Below, piece by piece: positions 25,909 through 35,646 of a DNA stretch of 64,000 nucleotides. The notes under the pieces were generated by a model. That model was not told the origin of the DNA. It was given only the letters and a program-made list of their open reading frames with translations, and made no database searches. The translations under genes and the position numbers were made by a program. The stretch is from Porticoccus sp041581635 (lineage in GTDB: Bacteria > Pseudomonadota > Gammaproteobacteria > Pseudomonadales > Porticoccaceae). The first letter of the stretch is position 1; every line of letters begins with the position of its first letter. The stretch spans positions 1-64,000 of the forward strand of contig JBFICW010000011.1 in NCBI GenBank assembly GCA_041581635.1, in the 5' to 3' direction.

Positions 25909-27145
25909 TAACGTTTTCCTCGGAAAATAGTTGAGCGATGGTAAGGGATAACGTTTCATCAATTTGTTGATTAGCATGATTTAAAATATCTGAAAATTGG
26001 TCAAACCAAGGGTATGTTTCTAGAGCCTCTACGGCCTTTTGGCTGGGTTGCGTGGAAAGCCCCTGGCCACACAGGGCTGCCAAATCGGTTAGGTGAAGCT
26101 GGCTGGGATCTCGCGTGATCACATAGTGCCCTGATGACGTTTCGGCCAGCATGTGGTTATCCATTAGCAGATTACGCAATCTCCGCCAGTGTTGTTCATC
26201 GATGCCAGCATGAATCACATCCCTGTTTGACAGCGCGTTACCATGCTGTTGTTTGTGCCAGCATTCCCACAGAATGATCAGCATTGCGGTGAGATCAGGA
26301 AAGTCGAACCCTTTCCATGTGGTTTTAAATGTCTCCATTGATCGTATCAGCTCAGCGCCGCCGAGTACGATAATCCACATCAGGTATATCCAGAGGAGGA
26401 ACGTTGGGAAAATAGCAAAGGCACCGTATACGTTGGTGTAGCTGGAATGAGCAACCAATGTACCAAAGCCTATTTTGGCCAGTTCAAAACAAACAGACGT
26501 AATTAGTCCGCCGATAACGGCATATCGGGTGGATACTTTGCAGTTGGGAACAGCAATAAACAGTAGGGTAAAGGCGGCCCAGGTAAATACCAGAGGAAGA
26601 GCCTTAAATATCATGCCGGTGATACCCAAAACATCCACCTCATCTACCAGTAACTGAAATGAAACGAGGTAGGTGTGCATCATCAACCCAATGCCCAGCA
26701 GCAATGGACCCAAGCTGAGGATTCCCCAGTAAAGTAAAAAGCTGGATAACCCACGTCGACTGCCAACCGTGCCCCAGATATTATTAAACGTCTGCTCAAT
26801 ATTGGTCAGCATAAGGTAGGCGGTGATCAGTAAAATAACAGCTCCGGCCACGGACAATTTGCGTGCCTGACTGGAAAATTTGGTGAGATAGTGTTGTATT
26901 TCAGCACCGCTTTGTGGAACAAAATTACTGAAAATCAGTTCCTGCACCTGACTTTCTAACCCTTGGAAAGCGGGTATCAATGAGAACATTGAATACATCA
27001 ATGTCATTAATGGGACTACGGCAAACAGGCTCATGTAGGTGAGTGCTGCAGCGCTTTGGCGACAGCCATCATTGATAAAACGTTTTCCCAAGTGGCGAAA
27101 AAAAAGCCCTGTCATTTGTAATTGTTCTTTTGGCGTTGTGGACAC
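25892..27145 (-). CDS. YihY/BrkB-family inner-membrane protein
   Basis: 417 residues from GTG at 27145, selected because GAGGTG lies 7 bases before it; an ATG at 27115 lacks such a site and a GTG at 27193 is another weak option. The family core (residues about 10-290) has six membrane helices and motifs A-A-L-T-Y-M-S-L-F-A-V-V-P and Y-G-A-F-A-I-F-P-T-F-L-L-W-I-Y. A C-terminal cytoplasmic domain of about 120 residues follows, winged-helix-like. Once called ribonuclease BN, this family has no proven RNase activity; its role is unknown. It overlaps the TlpA-like gene at its 3' end and diverges from arsC. Confidence 0.85.
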   Translation of the reverse strand: MSTTPKEQLQMTGLFFRHLGKRFINDGCRQSAAALTYMSLFAVVPLMTLMYSMFSLIPAFQGLESQVQELIFSNFVPQSGAEIQHYLTKFSSQARKLSVAGAVILLITAYLMLTNIEQTFNNIWGTVGSRRGLSSFLLYWGILSLGPLLLGIGLMMHTYLVSFQLLVDEVDVLGITGMIFKALPLVFTWAAFTLLFIAVPNCKVSTRYAVIGGLITSVCFELAKIGFGTLVAHSSYTNVYGAFAIFPTFLLWIYLMWIIVLGGAELIRSMETFKTTWKGFDFPDLTAMLIILWECWHKQQHGNALSNRDVIHAGIDEQHWRRLRNLLMDNHMLAETSSGHYVITRDPSQLHLTDLAALCGQGLSTQPSQKAVEALETYPWFDQFSDILNHANQQIDETLSLTIAQLFSEENVNDQEC

Positions 27146-27238
27146 TTGATCACCTCGTCTGGCCCCGATAGCTGGTTTCCAGCTAGAATGCACTTTTCTC
27201 TAAGAATTTCACGTATAAGGGTATTCTACACAAAGATC

Positions 27239-27583
27239 ATGATTAGCATTTATCACAATCCCCGTTGTTCCAAATCTCGTCAAACGCTGGCACTACTTCA
27301 AGAGCGTGGTATTGAACCTGAAATAGTGTTGTATCTGGACACGCCTCCTGATGAAAGGACGCTGAAAAGTTTACTGCAAAAATTGGGTATTACTGCCCGT
27401 CAGTTATTACGCAAGGGTGAGGATGCCTTTAAAGAAAATAATTTGGCAGATAAAGACCTCAGCGATGACCAGCTAATCAGTGCTATGGTTGCACACCCCA
27501 AGTTGATAGAGCGGCCCATCGTTGTTAATGGTGACAAAGCTGCACTGGGTCGTCCGCCTGAGCAAGTTCTGGATATTCTCTGA
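27239..27583 (+). CDS. arsC: ArsC-family arsenate reductase (glutaredoxin type)
   Basis: 114 residues from ATG 27239 (M-I-S-I-Y-H-N-P-R-C-S-K-S-R-Q-T). Cys10 in H-N-P-R-C-S-K-S is the catalytic cysteine of the ArsC family, and the arginine cluster near R-K-G-E and R-P-I-V-V-N-G is conserved. Enzymes of this type reduce arsenate with glutaredoxin, but no arsB, acr3 or arsR lies nearby, and this version sits beside a wrbA-like gene as in pseudomonads, so a housekeeping thiol role is as likely. The stop overlaps the next start by one base. The frame is open upstream from 27122 but that part is antisense to yihY. Confidence 0.88.
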   Translation: MISIYHNPRCSKSRQTLALLQERGIEPEIVLYLDTPPDERTLKSLLQKLGITARQLLRKGEDAFKENNLADKDLSDDQLISAMVAHPKLIERPIVVNGDKAALGRPPEQVLDIL

Positions 27584-28170
27584 TGTCGCATGTTTTGGTG
27601 CTCTATTATTCACGTTATGGCAATACCCGGGCTATGGCTGAACATATTGCCAGAGGCGTTGAGTTGGGCGGCCTAGAAGGACGAGTGCGCACGGTTCCTC
27701 CGGTGTCACCCAACTGTGAGGCGAGTGAGCCGGATATTCCTGTTGAGGGTAGTGTCTATTGTTCGGAAGACGACCTGAGCAGTTGCTCCGGTTTGGTTAT
27801 GGGCAGCCCTACTCGCTTTGGTAATATGGCTTCACCGCTGAAGTATTTTCTGGATACCACTGGCGATATCTGGCTTAACGGCAACTTGATTGGCAAACCC
27901 GCTGCAGTTTTCACTTCGACGGGGTCTCTACACGGTGGTCAGGAGACCACGCTGTTAAGTATGATGCTACCGCTGTTGCATCATGGGATGGTGCTGGCGG
28001 GAATACCCTACAGTGAACAGGCACTGCACACGACAACCAGCGGTGGGACGCCCTATGGTGCCTCTCATCAGGCGGGTGATGGAACGCGTGACCTTAGTTC
28101 AGAAGAGATTGAACTCTGTGTGGCGCTGGGTAAACGAGTCGCAGGCTTGGCAACAAAACTCTCGGATTAG
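27583..28170 (+). CDS. wrbA: WrbA-like NAD(P)H:quinone oxidoreductase (flavodoxin fold)
   Basis: 195 residues. The FMN-phosphate loop is seen as Y-Y-S-R-Y-G-N-T-R-A-M-A near the start. G-S-P-T-R-F-G-N-M and T-S-T-G-S-L-H-G-G-Q-E-T-T follow; both are WrbA signatures. WrbA enzymes reduce quinones by two electrons to avoid semiquinone stress. The start codon overlaps the arsC stop (TGATG), and the next gene begins at its stop, giving a compact four-gene run arsC-wrbA-DUF2069-sppA. Confidence 0.9.
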   Translation: MSHVLVLYYSRYGNTRAMAEHIARGVELGGLEGRVRTVPPVSPNCEASEPDIPVEGSVYCSEDDLSSCSGLVMGSPTRFGNMASPLKYFLDTTGDIWLNGNLIGKPAAVFTSTGSLHGGQETTLLSMMLPLLHHGMVLAGIPYSEQALHTTTSGGTPYGASHQAGDGTRDLSSEEIELCVALGKRVAGLATKLSD

Positions 28171-28172
28171 TG

Positions 28173-28547
28173 ATGATAAAATTTATTCCCCAACTCGGTA
28201 AAAAACTACGTATTGCCCGGCAGCTCACTCGGGGCAGTTTTCTGCTACTTTTGGTTGTCCTATTCCTCAACGGTTTCATGTCGAAAACGCCCGTCAGCCT
28301 GATGATATTTACATTTTTACCGTTGGCAACACTGGTTCCCGGGTTATACCAGGAACGTTACAAAACAATCTCCATGCTTTGTTTTGTCACGCTGCTATAT
28401 TTTGTTGTCACGGTGACAAACTTGTTTGCGGCGGATGCCAACGTGTTTGATGTAGCAGAGCTGGTGCTATTGGTGGTGCTGTTTAGTGCGGCGATGATGT
28501 ACAGTCGCTGGAAGCAATATTCTCTTTATCAGGATGATATGACATGA
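28173..28547 (+). CDS. DUF2069 small membrane protein
   Basis: 124 residues from ATG 28173 (a GTG immediately before overlaps the wrbA stop and could also start it). Four hydrophobic helices are visible; the G-L-Y-Q-E-R-Y-K-T loop and the C-terminal S-R-W-K motif are typical of DUF2069. Function unknown. The end overlaps the sppA start (ATGA), indicating coupling with sppA. Confidence 0.8.
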   Translation: MIKFIPQLGKKLRIARQLTRGSFLLLLVVLFLNGFMSKTPVSLMIFTFLPLATLVPGLYQERYKTISMLCFVTLLYFVVTVTNLFAADANVFDVAELVLLVVLFSAAMMYSRWKQYSLYQDDMT

Positions 28548-30397
28548 GTGATAAACCGGGTTTGATCCGACGTTTCTTCCGATTAATTGGAGGGCTGCTG
28601 AGTGCTGTTCGGGTAATGGTTAACCTTGTTTTTTTGCTGATCATAGTAGCGTTGGTACTCAGCGTCGTTCAGGAAGATGTTCAGCCCTTGCCAAAACAAG
28701 CTGCTTTGAGAGTCGCCCCTGGTGGCTTTTTAGTTGAACAAAAAACCTACGTGGATCCGCTTACCCAGATTTTGGAGCAGAGCAGCCCCGCCGATGCCGA
28801 AACACTTATCCATGATCTTATAGAGGCGATCGACCGAGCGGCCACAGATAACCGTATTACCAGTCTGGTTTTGGAGCTGGACTATCTTATTGGTGGTGGT
28901 ATCAGCAAGCTTGAGGATGTCGGAGATGCGCTGGCTCGCTTTAAGAAAAGCGGTAAGCCAATTATTGCGGTGGGAGACAACTATACGCAGGAGCAGTATT
29001 ACCTGGCCAGCTATGCCGATGAAATTCACCTGAATCCGATGGGCGCCGTATTGCTGACAGGGTATGGGCATTACCCGAGTTATTTTAAAGCGGCGTTAGA
29101 TAAACTCCATATCAATCTTCATGTTTTTCGGGTGGGAACCTACAAAGATGCCATCGAGCCGTTCACTCGCAAGAATATGTCTACTGCATCCAGAGAACAC
29201 ACCAGTGAGTGGATACATGCGCTTTGGTCTGTCTACACCAGCAGAGTGGAAACCCAGCGGGAGCTACCTGCGGATGCCATAAATGATTACGTGAATAATC
29301 TGGGGCGGAAGTTGGCTGACCACCACGGCGATACGGCAGCACTGACCGTAGCTGCGGGCTTGGTCGACAAGCTATCGACTCGCCCCCAGATGTTGGCCCG
29401 TCTGCAACAGCTAGCGGGTGTGAGCGATGAGGGTGGGTATCAGTTTATTGATACAGACCGCTACCTGGGTCACATGCGTAGAGCGCAGGCACTACAGGTA
29501 GAGACCTCTGCGTCCAAAGTTGGGCTGATCGTCGCTAAAGGGATGATCCTTGATGGCGAGCAACCAGCGGGCTCTGTGGGAGGCGATAGCCTGTCAGAAC
29601 TGTTCAAACAAGTACGTAAAAATGACCAAATCAAAGCACTGGTACTGAGAGTCGATAGCCCTGGAGGCAGTGCCTTTGCATCAGAAGTGATACGTCAGCA
29701 AGTGGCCCTTACCAAGCAATCAGGCATTCCCGTTATTGTTTCAATGGGTTCGGTGGCGGCCTCTGGTGGTTACTGGATTGCGATGGGGGCAGATCAGGTC
29801 TGGGCTAGCGCCACCACGATTACTGGATCAATCGGGGTCTTTGGCATCATTCCCACCTTTGAAGACAGCCTTGCTGCGCTTGGTGTTCACAGCGATGGTG
29901 TGGGTACCACTGAACTGGCAGATTTTTATCAGTTAAACCGGCCCATGTCACCGCAGGCAAAACAGGTAATTCAGTTTGGAGTCAACCACGTTTATGATCG
30001 TTTTTTAACGCTGGTAGCCGAGGCCAGAAACAGGTCGACCGATCAGATTCATGCCGTCGCCCAAGGTCGTGTTTGGACTGGCGAAAAAGCACTGGAGTTA
30101 GGTCTGGTGGACAAGCTGGGAAATTTGCAGGAGGCCATTGCTGCCGCGGCAGAGGCGGCAGGGTTGAAGACTTATGAGATAGAAAAAATACAGAAGCCAT
30201 TGGGTTTTGGTGAGCAGTTAATGCAAGAACTCGCCAATGGAAAGATGGGCGTGCTGGTTTCAGCCTTGCCGAATACGTGGTTGCCCAGTGGCTTAATCTC
30301 AAATTTCTATGGTTTATCTAAGAAGCTGGAGTTATTGATTAACTTTAATGATCCCCGAGGCCTGTACCTGAATTGTTTCGAATGTATGGATCAGTAG
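28544..30397 (+). CDS. sppA: Signal peptide peptidase SppA, 67-kDa type
   Basis: 617 residues, the duplicated (long) form as in Escherichia coli. One N-terminal membrane helix (about 20-42), then two tandem ClpP-like domains. The catalytic Lys lies in the first half (V-G-T-Y-K-D-A-I-E-P-F), the catalytic Ser in the second (S-V-A-A-S-G-G-Y-W-I-A-M). It degrades cleaved signal peptides in the inner membrane. It is the last gene of the arsC-wrbA-DUF2069-sppA run and is closed by a strong terminator. Confidence 0.95.
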   Translation: MSDKPGLIRRFFRLIGGLLSAVRVMVNLVFLLIIVALVLSVVQEDVQPLPKQAALRVAPGGFLVEQKTYVDPLTQILEQSSPADAETLIHDLIEAIDRAATDNRITSLVLELDYLIGGGISKLEDVGDALARFKKSGKPIIAVGDNYTQEQYYLASYADEIHLNPMGAVLLTGYGHYPSYFKAALDKLHINLHVFRVGTYKDAIEPFTRKNMSTASREHTSEWIHALWSVYTSRVETQRELPADAINDYVNNLGRKLADHHGDTAALTVAAGLVDKLSTRPQMLARLQQLAGVSDEGGYQFIDTDRYLGHMRRAQALQVETSASKVGLIVAKGMILDGEQPAGSVGGDSLSELFKQVRKNDQIKALVLRVDSPGGSAFASEVIRQQVALTKQSGIPVIVSMGSVAASGGYWIAMGADQVWASATTITGSIGVFGIIPTFEDSLAALGVHSDGVGTTELADFYQLNRPMSPQAKQVIQFGVNHVYDRFLTLVAEARNRSTDQIHAVAQGRVWTGEKALELGLVDKLGNLQEAIAAAAEAAGLKTYEIEKIQKPLGFGEQLMQELANGKMGVLVSALPNTWLPSGLISNFYGLSKKLELLINFNDPRGLYLNCFECMDQ

Positions 30398-30440
30398 AAT
30401 TTTTGGAATTGTTGCTGTTGTTATGCGATAACTGAAAACA

Positions 30441-30475
30441 AAAAAGGCGGCATCTTTGCAGGTGCCGCCTTTTTT
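30441..30475. terminator. Bidirectional terminator between sppA and fdxA
   Basis: AAAAAGGCGGCA pairs with TGCCGCCTTTTT around a short loop. T runs follow on both strands, so it can end both sppA (forward) and fdxA (reverse), which converge here. Confidence 0.85.
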
Positions 30476-30504
30476 ATAGGATGTTTTTTGTCGAGATCGT
30501 CTGG

Positions 30505-30828
30505 CTATCTTTCAAGATGTTGTAGCTTGTCGGTAACGCCATCCCACTCCTCTGCATCCGGTAGAGGCTCTTTTTTCTCGGTGATGTTGGGCCAAACTTC
30601 AGCGAGTTCAGAGTTCAGTTCCAGATAGACCTGCTGGTCTTCAGGCAGCTCATCCTCTGAGAAAATAGCTTCTGCAGGACATTCCGGTTCACAGAGTGCG
30701 CAGTCGATACACTCGTCCGGGTGTATCACCAAAAAGTTTGGGCCTTCGTAAAAGCAATCAACAGGGCAAACTTCGACACAATCTGTGTATTTGCACTTGA
30801 TGCAGTTCTCGCCAACGATGAAGGTCAT
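30505..30828 (-). CDS. fdxA: Seven-iron ferredoxin FdxA
   Basis: 107 residues. Cys9, Cys12?-type spacing C-x2-C-x4-C-x3-C (Cys9, 12, 17, 21) plus Cys25 builds a [3Fe-4S] and part of a [4Fe-4S] centre; Cys40, 43, 46 and 50 complete the second cluster in C-I-D-C-A-L-C-E-P-E-C-P. This is the Azotobacter ferredoxin I type, with the usual 40-residue acidic tail. It carries electrons at low potential; the Rnf complex elsewhere in the window could be one partner. Beside mutS, as in pseudomonads. Confidence 0.93.
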   Translation of the reverse strand: MTFIVGENCIKCKYTDCVEVCPVDCFYEGPNFLVIHPDECIDCALCEPECPAEAIFSEDELPEDQQVYLELNSELAEVWPNITEKKEPLPDAEEWDGVTDKLQHLER

Positions 30829-30946
30829 TTGGTGCTCTCCGTAAAAGCAGGGGTTTTAACAGCGGGGCATTATACAGAAATCATTTCCTGTATTTAAACC
30901 CCGTATTTCATCTATATCGGACTAATTTGCTTGGTTTTGCGCTTAA

Positions 30947-33565
30947 TCAATTTTTGCCGCTGAGTTGTTTTAGGGCGTAAAGTTGTTCCAGTGCTGCTCT
31001 GGGGCTAAGTTCATCAGGGTTTATGGCAGACACCGCATCGAGCAGGGCGGTGGCAATGGGGTCAGAAAATAACTCATTTTGAATAGGTTTTAGCGTTTCA
31101 CCCGATTTGAAGGTGTCAGTGCTGGTGGGTACAGCTTTAGGGATGACAGTGGGGTGAGCTCCGGCTTCAAGGCTGGCCAGCTCCTGGCGTGCCAGTGTGA
31201 TCACCTCGCTTGGTATGCCCGCTAGTTTGGCCACCTGAATACCATAACTTTGGCTGGCAGGTCCCTCCTGAATAGAATGTAAAAACACCAGGTCATCGTT
31301 GTATTCTGTGGCATCCAGATGAACATTGGCTACCCCCGCGGTCTTATCTGGCAAGCTGGTCAATTCAAAATAGTGTGTTGCGAACAAAGTGAATGCTTTG
31401 ACTTTTTCAGCCAGTTGTACCGCACAGGCCCAGGCGAGTGATAACCCATCAAAGGTACTGGTGCCTCGGCCCACTTCATCCATTAACACCAAGCTTCGCT
31501 CAGTAGCATTGTGCAGAATATTGGCTGTTTCTGTCATTTCCACCATAAATGTGGATCGGCCACCAGCCAAGTCATCCGATGAGCCAATTCGGGTAAAAAT
31601 ACGATCTACCAGACCAATACTGGCGGTCTGCGCGGGAACACAGCTGCCGATGTGTGCCAGCAACACAATTAATGCAGCTTGTCGCATATAGGTGGACTTA
31701 CCACCCATGTTGGGGCCCGTAATCACAAGCATCCGGCGCTGTTCATCCAGGGTTAAATTATTGGCGACAAAGGGGCCGTCCAGCACCTGTTCAACAACCG
31801 GGTGGCGTCCACCAGTGACATCGATACCTGGACGCACAAGTAATGTGGGTGGTATCAAATTTAAACGATCGGCCTGTTCAGCCAAATTCACCAGCACATC
31901 TAGTTCAGAAAGGGCCGCAGCACACTCTTGGAGGGGGAGAAGCTGATCATTCAACGTTTCCACCAGGGCCAAATAGAGCGCTTTTTCACGCGACAGGGCA
32001 CGGCTTTTAGCACTGAGTGCTTTGTCTTCAAATTCCTTTAGCTCAGGAGTAATAAACCGTTCGGCATTTTTTAGGGTCTGGCGTCTTATATAGTCTGCCG
32101 GAGCCTGATCCGATTGGGCGCGGGAGATTTCTATGTAGTAGCCGTGAACTCGGTTGTAGCCAACCTTGAGTGTGGCAATACCGGTGCGTTCTTTTTCCCG
32201 TGTCTCAAGGTCGATTAAATACTGTCCCGCGTTAGTACTGATATTACGTAGTTCATCCAGTTCACTGTCATAACCTTCGGCAATTACACCGCCATCGCGA
32301 ATAACCACCGGTGGATTGTCAATGACGGCACGGGTTAGCAGTCCAGCTGTTTCGGGGAATTCCGATGCTTGAGCTAATAATTGTTGTAGACGTTCAGATT
32401 CTGGTGCAGAAAGCGTCGATTGAATGGTAGGTAGCGTCTCGAGAGATTGCCTCAGTCGGGTTAAATCTCTGGGGCGGGCGGATCTTAGAGCAACCCGGCC
32501 CAGAATCCGCTCCATATCCCCAATTTTTTTAAGTTCTTCTATAAAGGCTTCAAACCGGTAATCCTGGCGAAGCTCCGCTACAGCCTGTTGTCTACCCTGC
32601 AAAGTAGAAAGATTGCGCAGTGGCCGATTGAGCCAGCGGCATAATAGTCTTCCACCCATCGCTGTCGAGGTGTTATCCAGTACTGATAGCAGGGTGTTTT
32701 CCTTGCCACCATTCAGGTTGGTGTCTAGTTCCAGGTTACGTCGAGTGGCTGCATCCAGAATCACACTGTCGTCGCGGTTTTCATAACTGATCGTGCGGAT
32801 ATGGGGTAGCGCTGTGCGTTGGGTTTCGCGGGCATATTGCAACAGGCACCCTGCGGCAGACAGTGCCAGTGGAAGATGGTCACAGCCGAAGCCGGTTAGG
32901 TCTTTGGTGCCGAATTGATCGGTTAATTGGCGGAGGGCAGTGTCCTGCTCAAATTCCCAGGGTTGTCGGTGACGTACACCTTGACGTTGCTGAATTATTT
33001 CAGGGTTTGGAAAATGATCATCGACCAAAAGTTCAGCGGGGTTTAAACGTTGCAGTTCACTTTGTAACTCCTCGGCACCCGCTACCTCCATGACCAAAAA
33101 GCGACCACTGCCGATATCGAGTGTGGCAATGCCAAATTGTTCTTTATGGTGAGCGATGGCGGCAAGCAGGTTGTCTCGTCGCTCGTCCAGTAGTGCTTCG
33201 TCACTAATTGTCCCCGGTGTGACTACGCGAACAACTTTGCGTTCCACTGGACCTTTGCTCGTCGCGGGGTCGCCGATCTGTTCACAAATCGCTACGGATA
33301 CGCCCAGCTTTACCAGTTTCGCCAGATACCCTTCTGCAGCGTGGTAGGGAATCCCTGCCATTGGAATAGGACTACCCCCAGATTTGCCACGGGCAGTAAG
33401 CGTGACGTCCATCAGCTGAGCAGCTTTCTTGGCATCGTCGTAGAACAGTTCATAAAAATCACCCATGCGGTAGAACACCAGTTCATTGGGGTGTTCAGCC
33501 TTAATGCGTAAATACTGCTGCATCATGGGGGTGTGTTGTTCAAGAGAAGGTGCTGCTGTGGTCAT
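30947..33565 (-). CDS. mutS: DNA mismatch repair protein MutS
   Basis: 872 residues from ATG 33565; a TTG 11 codons upstream has no better support. The mismatch-recognition Phe-x-Glu is not far from the N-terminus in the form R-M-G-D-F-Y-E-L-F. The ATPase has Walker A G-P-N-M-G-G-K-S-T-Y, Walker B V-L-M-D-E-V-G-R-G-T-S, and the following T-L-F-A-T-H-Y-F-E-L-T. It binds mismatches as a clamp and recruits MutL. Length and domain order are those of standard MutS. It appears to be transcribed on its own. Confidence 0.97.
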   Translation of the reverse strand: MTTAAPSLEQHTPMMQQYLRIKAEHPNELVFYRMGDFYELFYDDAKKAAQLMDVTLTARGKSGGSPIPMAGIPYHAAEGYLAKLVKLGVSVAICEQIGDPATSKGPVERKVVRVVTPGTISDEALLDERRDNLLAAIAHHKEQFGIATLDIGSGRFLVMEVAGAEELQSELQRLNPAELLVDDHFPNPEIIQQRQGVRHRQPWEFEQDTALRQLTDQFGTKDLTGFGCDHLPLALSAAGCLLQYARETQRTALPHIRTISYENRDDSVILDAATRRNLELDTNLNGGKENTLLSVLDNTSTAMGGRLLCRWLNRPLRNLSTLQGRQQAVAELRQDYRFEAFIEELKKIGDMERILGRVALRSARPRDLTRLRQSLETLPTIQSTLSAPESERLQQLLAQASEFPETAGLLTRAVIDNPPVVIRDGGVIAEGYDSELDELRNISTNAGQYLIDLETREKERTGIATLKVGYNRVHGYYIEISRAQSDQAPADYIRRQTLKNAERFITPELKEFEDKALSAKSRALSREKALYLALVETLNDQLLPLQECAAALSELDVLVNLAEQADRLNLIPPTLLVRPGIDVTGGRHPVVEQVLDGPFVANNLTLDEQRRMLVITGPNMGGKSTYMRQAALIVLLAHIGSCVPAQTASIGLVDRIFTRIGSSDDLAGGRSTFMVEMTETANILHNATERSLVLMDEVGRGTSTFDGLSLAWACAVQLAEKVKAFTLFATHYFELTSLPDKTAGVANVHLDATEYNDDLVFLHSIQEGPASQSYGIQVAKLAGIPSEVITLARQELASLEAGAHPTVIPKAVPTSTDTFKSGETLKPIQNELFSDPIATALLDAVSAINPDELSPRAALEQLYALKQLSGKN

Positions 33566-33742
33566 AGTTGGTGGCGACTTATATCCATAAGAGGTCAAAG
33601 GATTCTACGTGATTCATGTCGATGAAAAAACTGTCGTGATCACTGCGGAGACTTTGTTGAAATTTTGCTAGTTGAGTGTGCTGGGAAGGTAAGCATTCAG
33701 TCTGGGTCGTTGTTTCTAGATTTTCAGATCGGGATATACTTT

Positions 33743-34741
33743 TTAAAAGGCCTGGTCTGATTTGGTATCACTCTCATGAGTTGGCCTGATAAAGGCTTTC
33801 ACACTTTGGTTTCGTCCCAGTGCCTTTGCTTCATACAAAGCTTCGTCTGCCATGGTAACAAGTAATGATGACTTGGTGTGTGACGATGGTATAAGGCTGG
33901 CTATACCATCGCTCAAGGTCACAGTGCTAGAGACCTCGCTGGTATTATGGGGGATATTCAGTCTTTTGATGCTTGATCGAATGCGATCTGCTACGTCAAA
34001 GGCCCCATCAAGTGGTGTGTTTGGTAGTAAAAGACAAAATTCTTCACCGCCATATCTGGTGGCCGCATCACTGCTGCGCATCAAGCTGCGTTGCAAAATA
34101 CTGGCTACCGACTTTAAACATTCATCTCCAGCCGTATGACCGTATGTGTCGTTATATTGTTTAAAGAAATCAATATCTAACAGGATTAAGGAGAGCGGTT
34201 GCTGGCTTCGAATACCTCGTGTCCATTCATTGTGGAGTCGTTCATTAAGAAAGCGTCGATTGTGAAGGCCGGTTAGTTCATCGGTGACAGACAGCTCCTT
34301 TAGTGTAGCCTGAACATTTTTATATTCGGTGCCGTCACGAATGGTTTGCACAACGGCAATTAACTCACCTTGTTCATCGTAGACGGGCCCTGCATCGGCT
34401 GTAAGGTAGAGCCGGGTCTGTGTGTGTGGCATGAAACACCAATTTTCAGCCTTGTAGCCATTTCCATGGGCGGAGGGTTGCACATGTGATGTATAAAGCC
34501 TGTGGAGATCATCGGTACAGCCTTGAACGATAACATCAGCGAGACAGTTTCTTTGTCTTGAATAGAATGCTTTCCAGTGGTCTCGAGTTCCGACTACGTC
34601 ATCGGAGCGCATTCCCGTTAGTATTTCACAAGCGTGATTCCAAATAATGACCTTGCCATCCTTATCCAGAACAAATGTGGCTGTTACCAAATGTTCCATT
34701 ACGCTAACAGCAAATTCTTGGTATACAGTCTTGTTTGTCAA
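33743..34741 (-). CDS. PAS-GGDEF diguanylate cyclase
   Basis: 332 residues: an N-terminal PAS domain (about 10-145, with F-V-L-D-K-D-G-K-V-I-I-W-N) and a GGDEF domain (about 155-318). The active-site loop reads Y-G-G-E-E-F, a functional variant, preceded by D-E-L-T-G-L-H-N-R-R-F and L-D-I-D-F-F-K-Q-Y-N-D. It should make cyclic di-GMP from two GTP in response to a signal bound by the PAS domain. An inhibitory-site R-x-x-D is not obvious. No signal peptide or membrane helix, so it acts in the cytoplasm. Confidence 0.9.
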   Translation of the reverse strand: MTNKTVYQEFAVSVMEHLVTATFVLDKDGKVIIWNHACEILTGMRSDDVVGTRDHWKAFYSRQRNCLADVIVQGCTDDLHRLYTSHVQPSAHGNGYKAENWCFMPHTQTRLYLTADAGPVYDEQGELIAVVQTIRDGTEYKNVQATLKELSVTDELTGLHNRRFLNERLHNEWTRGIRSQQPLSLILLDIDFFKQYNDTYGHTAGDECLKSVASILQRSLMRSSDAATRYGGEEFCLLLPNTPLDGAFDVADRIRSSIKRLNIPHNTSEVSSTVTLSDGIASLIPSSHTKSSLLVTMADEALYEAKALGRNQSVKAFIRPTHESDTKSDQAF

Positions 34742-34975
34742 CGTAATTCCCTGAATTGTCGTCTGTTTATTTATTGATCATTTAATGAATAGTATCCATT
34801 AACAGGTATGGTGTCGAGGAGGTGAATTAAAGGCTGGGTATAGAGGGTGGAGTTAAGCCATATGTTAGGGCGTGAGCGCTATATTGTCCCGTTAGTACAG
34901 ATACTTAAGCGTAAGTTTCTGAGTTCAAATAAGGGCGGTGATTTTGAAAATTAATGTTAGCAGGGCAGCTTATTA

Positions 34976-35572
34976 TTAGAAAAATGCCTGATACAGCGCC
35001 AGCGCCGCCAACAATAGAAATAATATCCCGCTGAATTTATGGATCAACCCCAGTGGCATGCGCTGTAACAGCCGCTGGCCCACTATGACTCCCATTGCCG
35101 TTGTTACCAGTAGTGCCAACGTTGAACCAAGCCATACAGGAAGTCCGTGATAGGTCGAGGCTAACCCTGCAACTGCCAACTGGGTTTTGTCACCAAACTC
35201 CGCGATAAAGATCATCGTCAATGCAGTGATAAACAGTCCGTGACTACTGCGAAGCGGTGTATCGTCATCGTCATCGTCGTCATCAAACAATAGTGACTGA
35301 ACGCCGAAAAAACTGAATAAAACGGCCACGATTAACGCTAGCCAGAACTCGGGAATCCAGGTGGAAACTACTGCGCCGAATAACACGGCTAACAAATTGA
35401 GTATGGCAAAGGCAACAGTTGCACCTAATAATACCGGCCAGGGGCGATGTTTGGCGGCGAGTGTCATACACACTAGTTGGCTTTTATCTCCAAATTCAGC
35501 CAGAAATATCAGAATAAAAGACACGCCAGAAACAGACAGCAATTCAGTCAAGGGTGGTAGGTGTGGTGTCAT
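34976..35572 (-). CDS. GDT1/TMEM165 (UPF0016) family cation transporter
   Basis: 198 residues with six membrane helices in two homologous halves, each holding the family motif E-F-G-D-K-[ST]-Q (near residue 26 and near 121). Characterised members export Mn(II) or exchange Ca/Mn for protons. The cytoplasmic linker between the halves contains eight consecutive Asp residues encoded by a GAC/GAT repeat, which may bind divalent metal. A leader long enough for a yybP-ykoY manganese riboswitch is not seen. Single gene between two cyclic-di-GMP genes. Confidence 0.88.
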   Translation of the reverse strand: MTPHLPPLTELLSVSGVSFILIFLAEFGDKSQLVCMTLAAKHRPWPVLLGATVAFAILNLLAVLFGAVVSTWIPEFWLALIVAVLFSFFGVQSLLFDDDDDDDDTPLRSSHGLFITALTMIFIAEFGDKTQLAVAGLASTYHGLPVWLGSTLALLVTTAMGVIVGQRLLQRMPLGLIHKFSGILFLLLAALALYQAFF

Positions 35573-35646
35573 TAGTAATGCTCTATAACGCTACGAGGTA
35601 ATCGTACAATTTCTATCTAGGGTTATAAATATCAACCATCGACAAC

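Noticed and set aside
35573..35646. Manganese (yybP-ykoY) riboswitch before the GDT1 gene
   Set aside because: Only about 74 bases between genes and no matching stem pattern.
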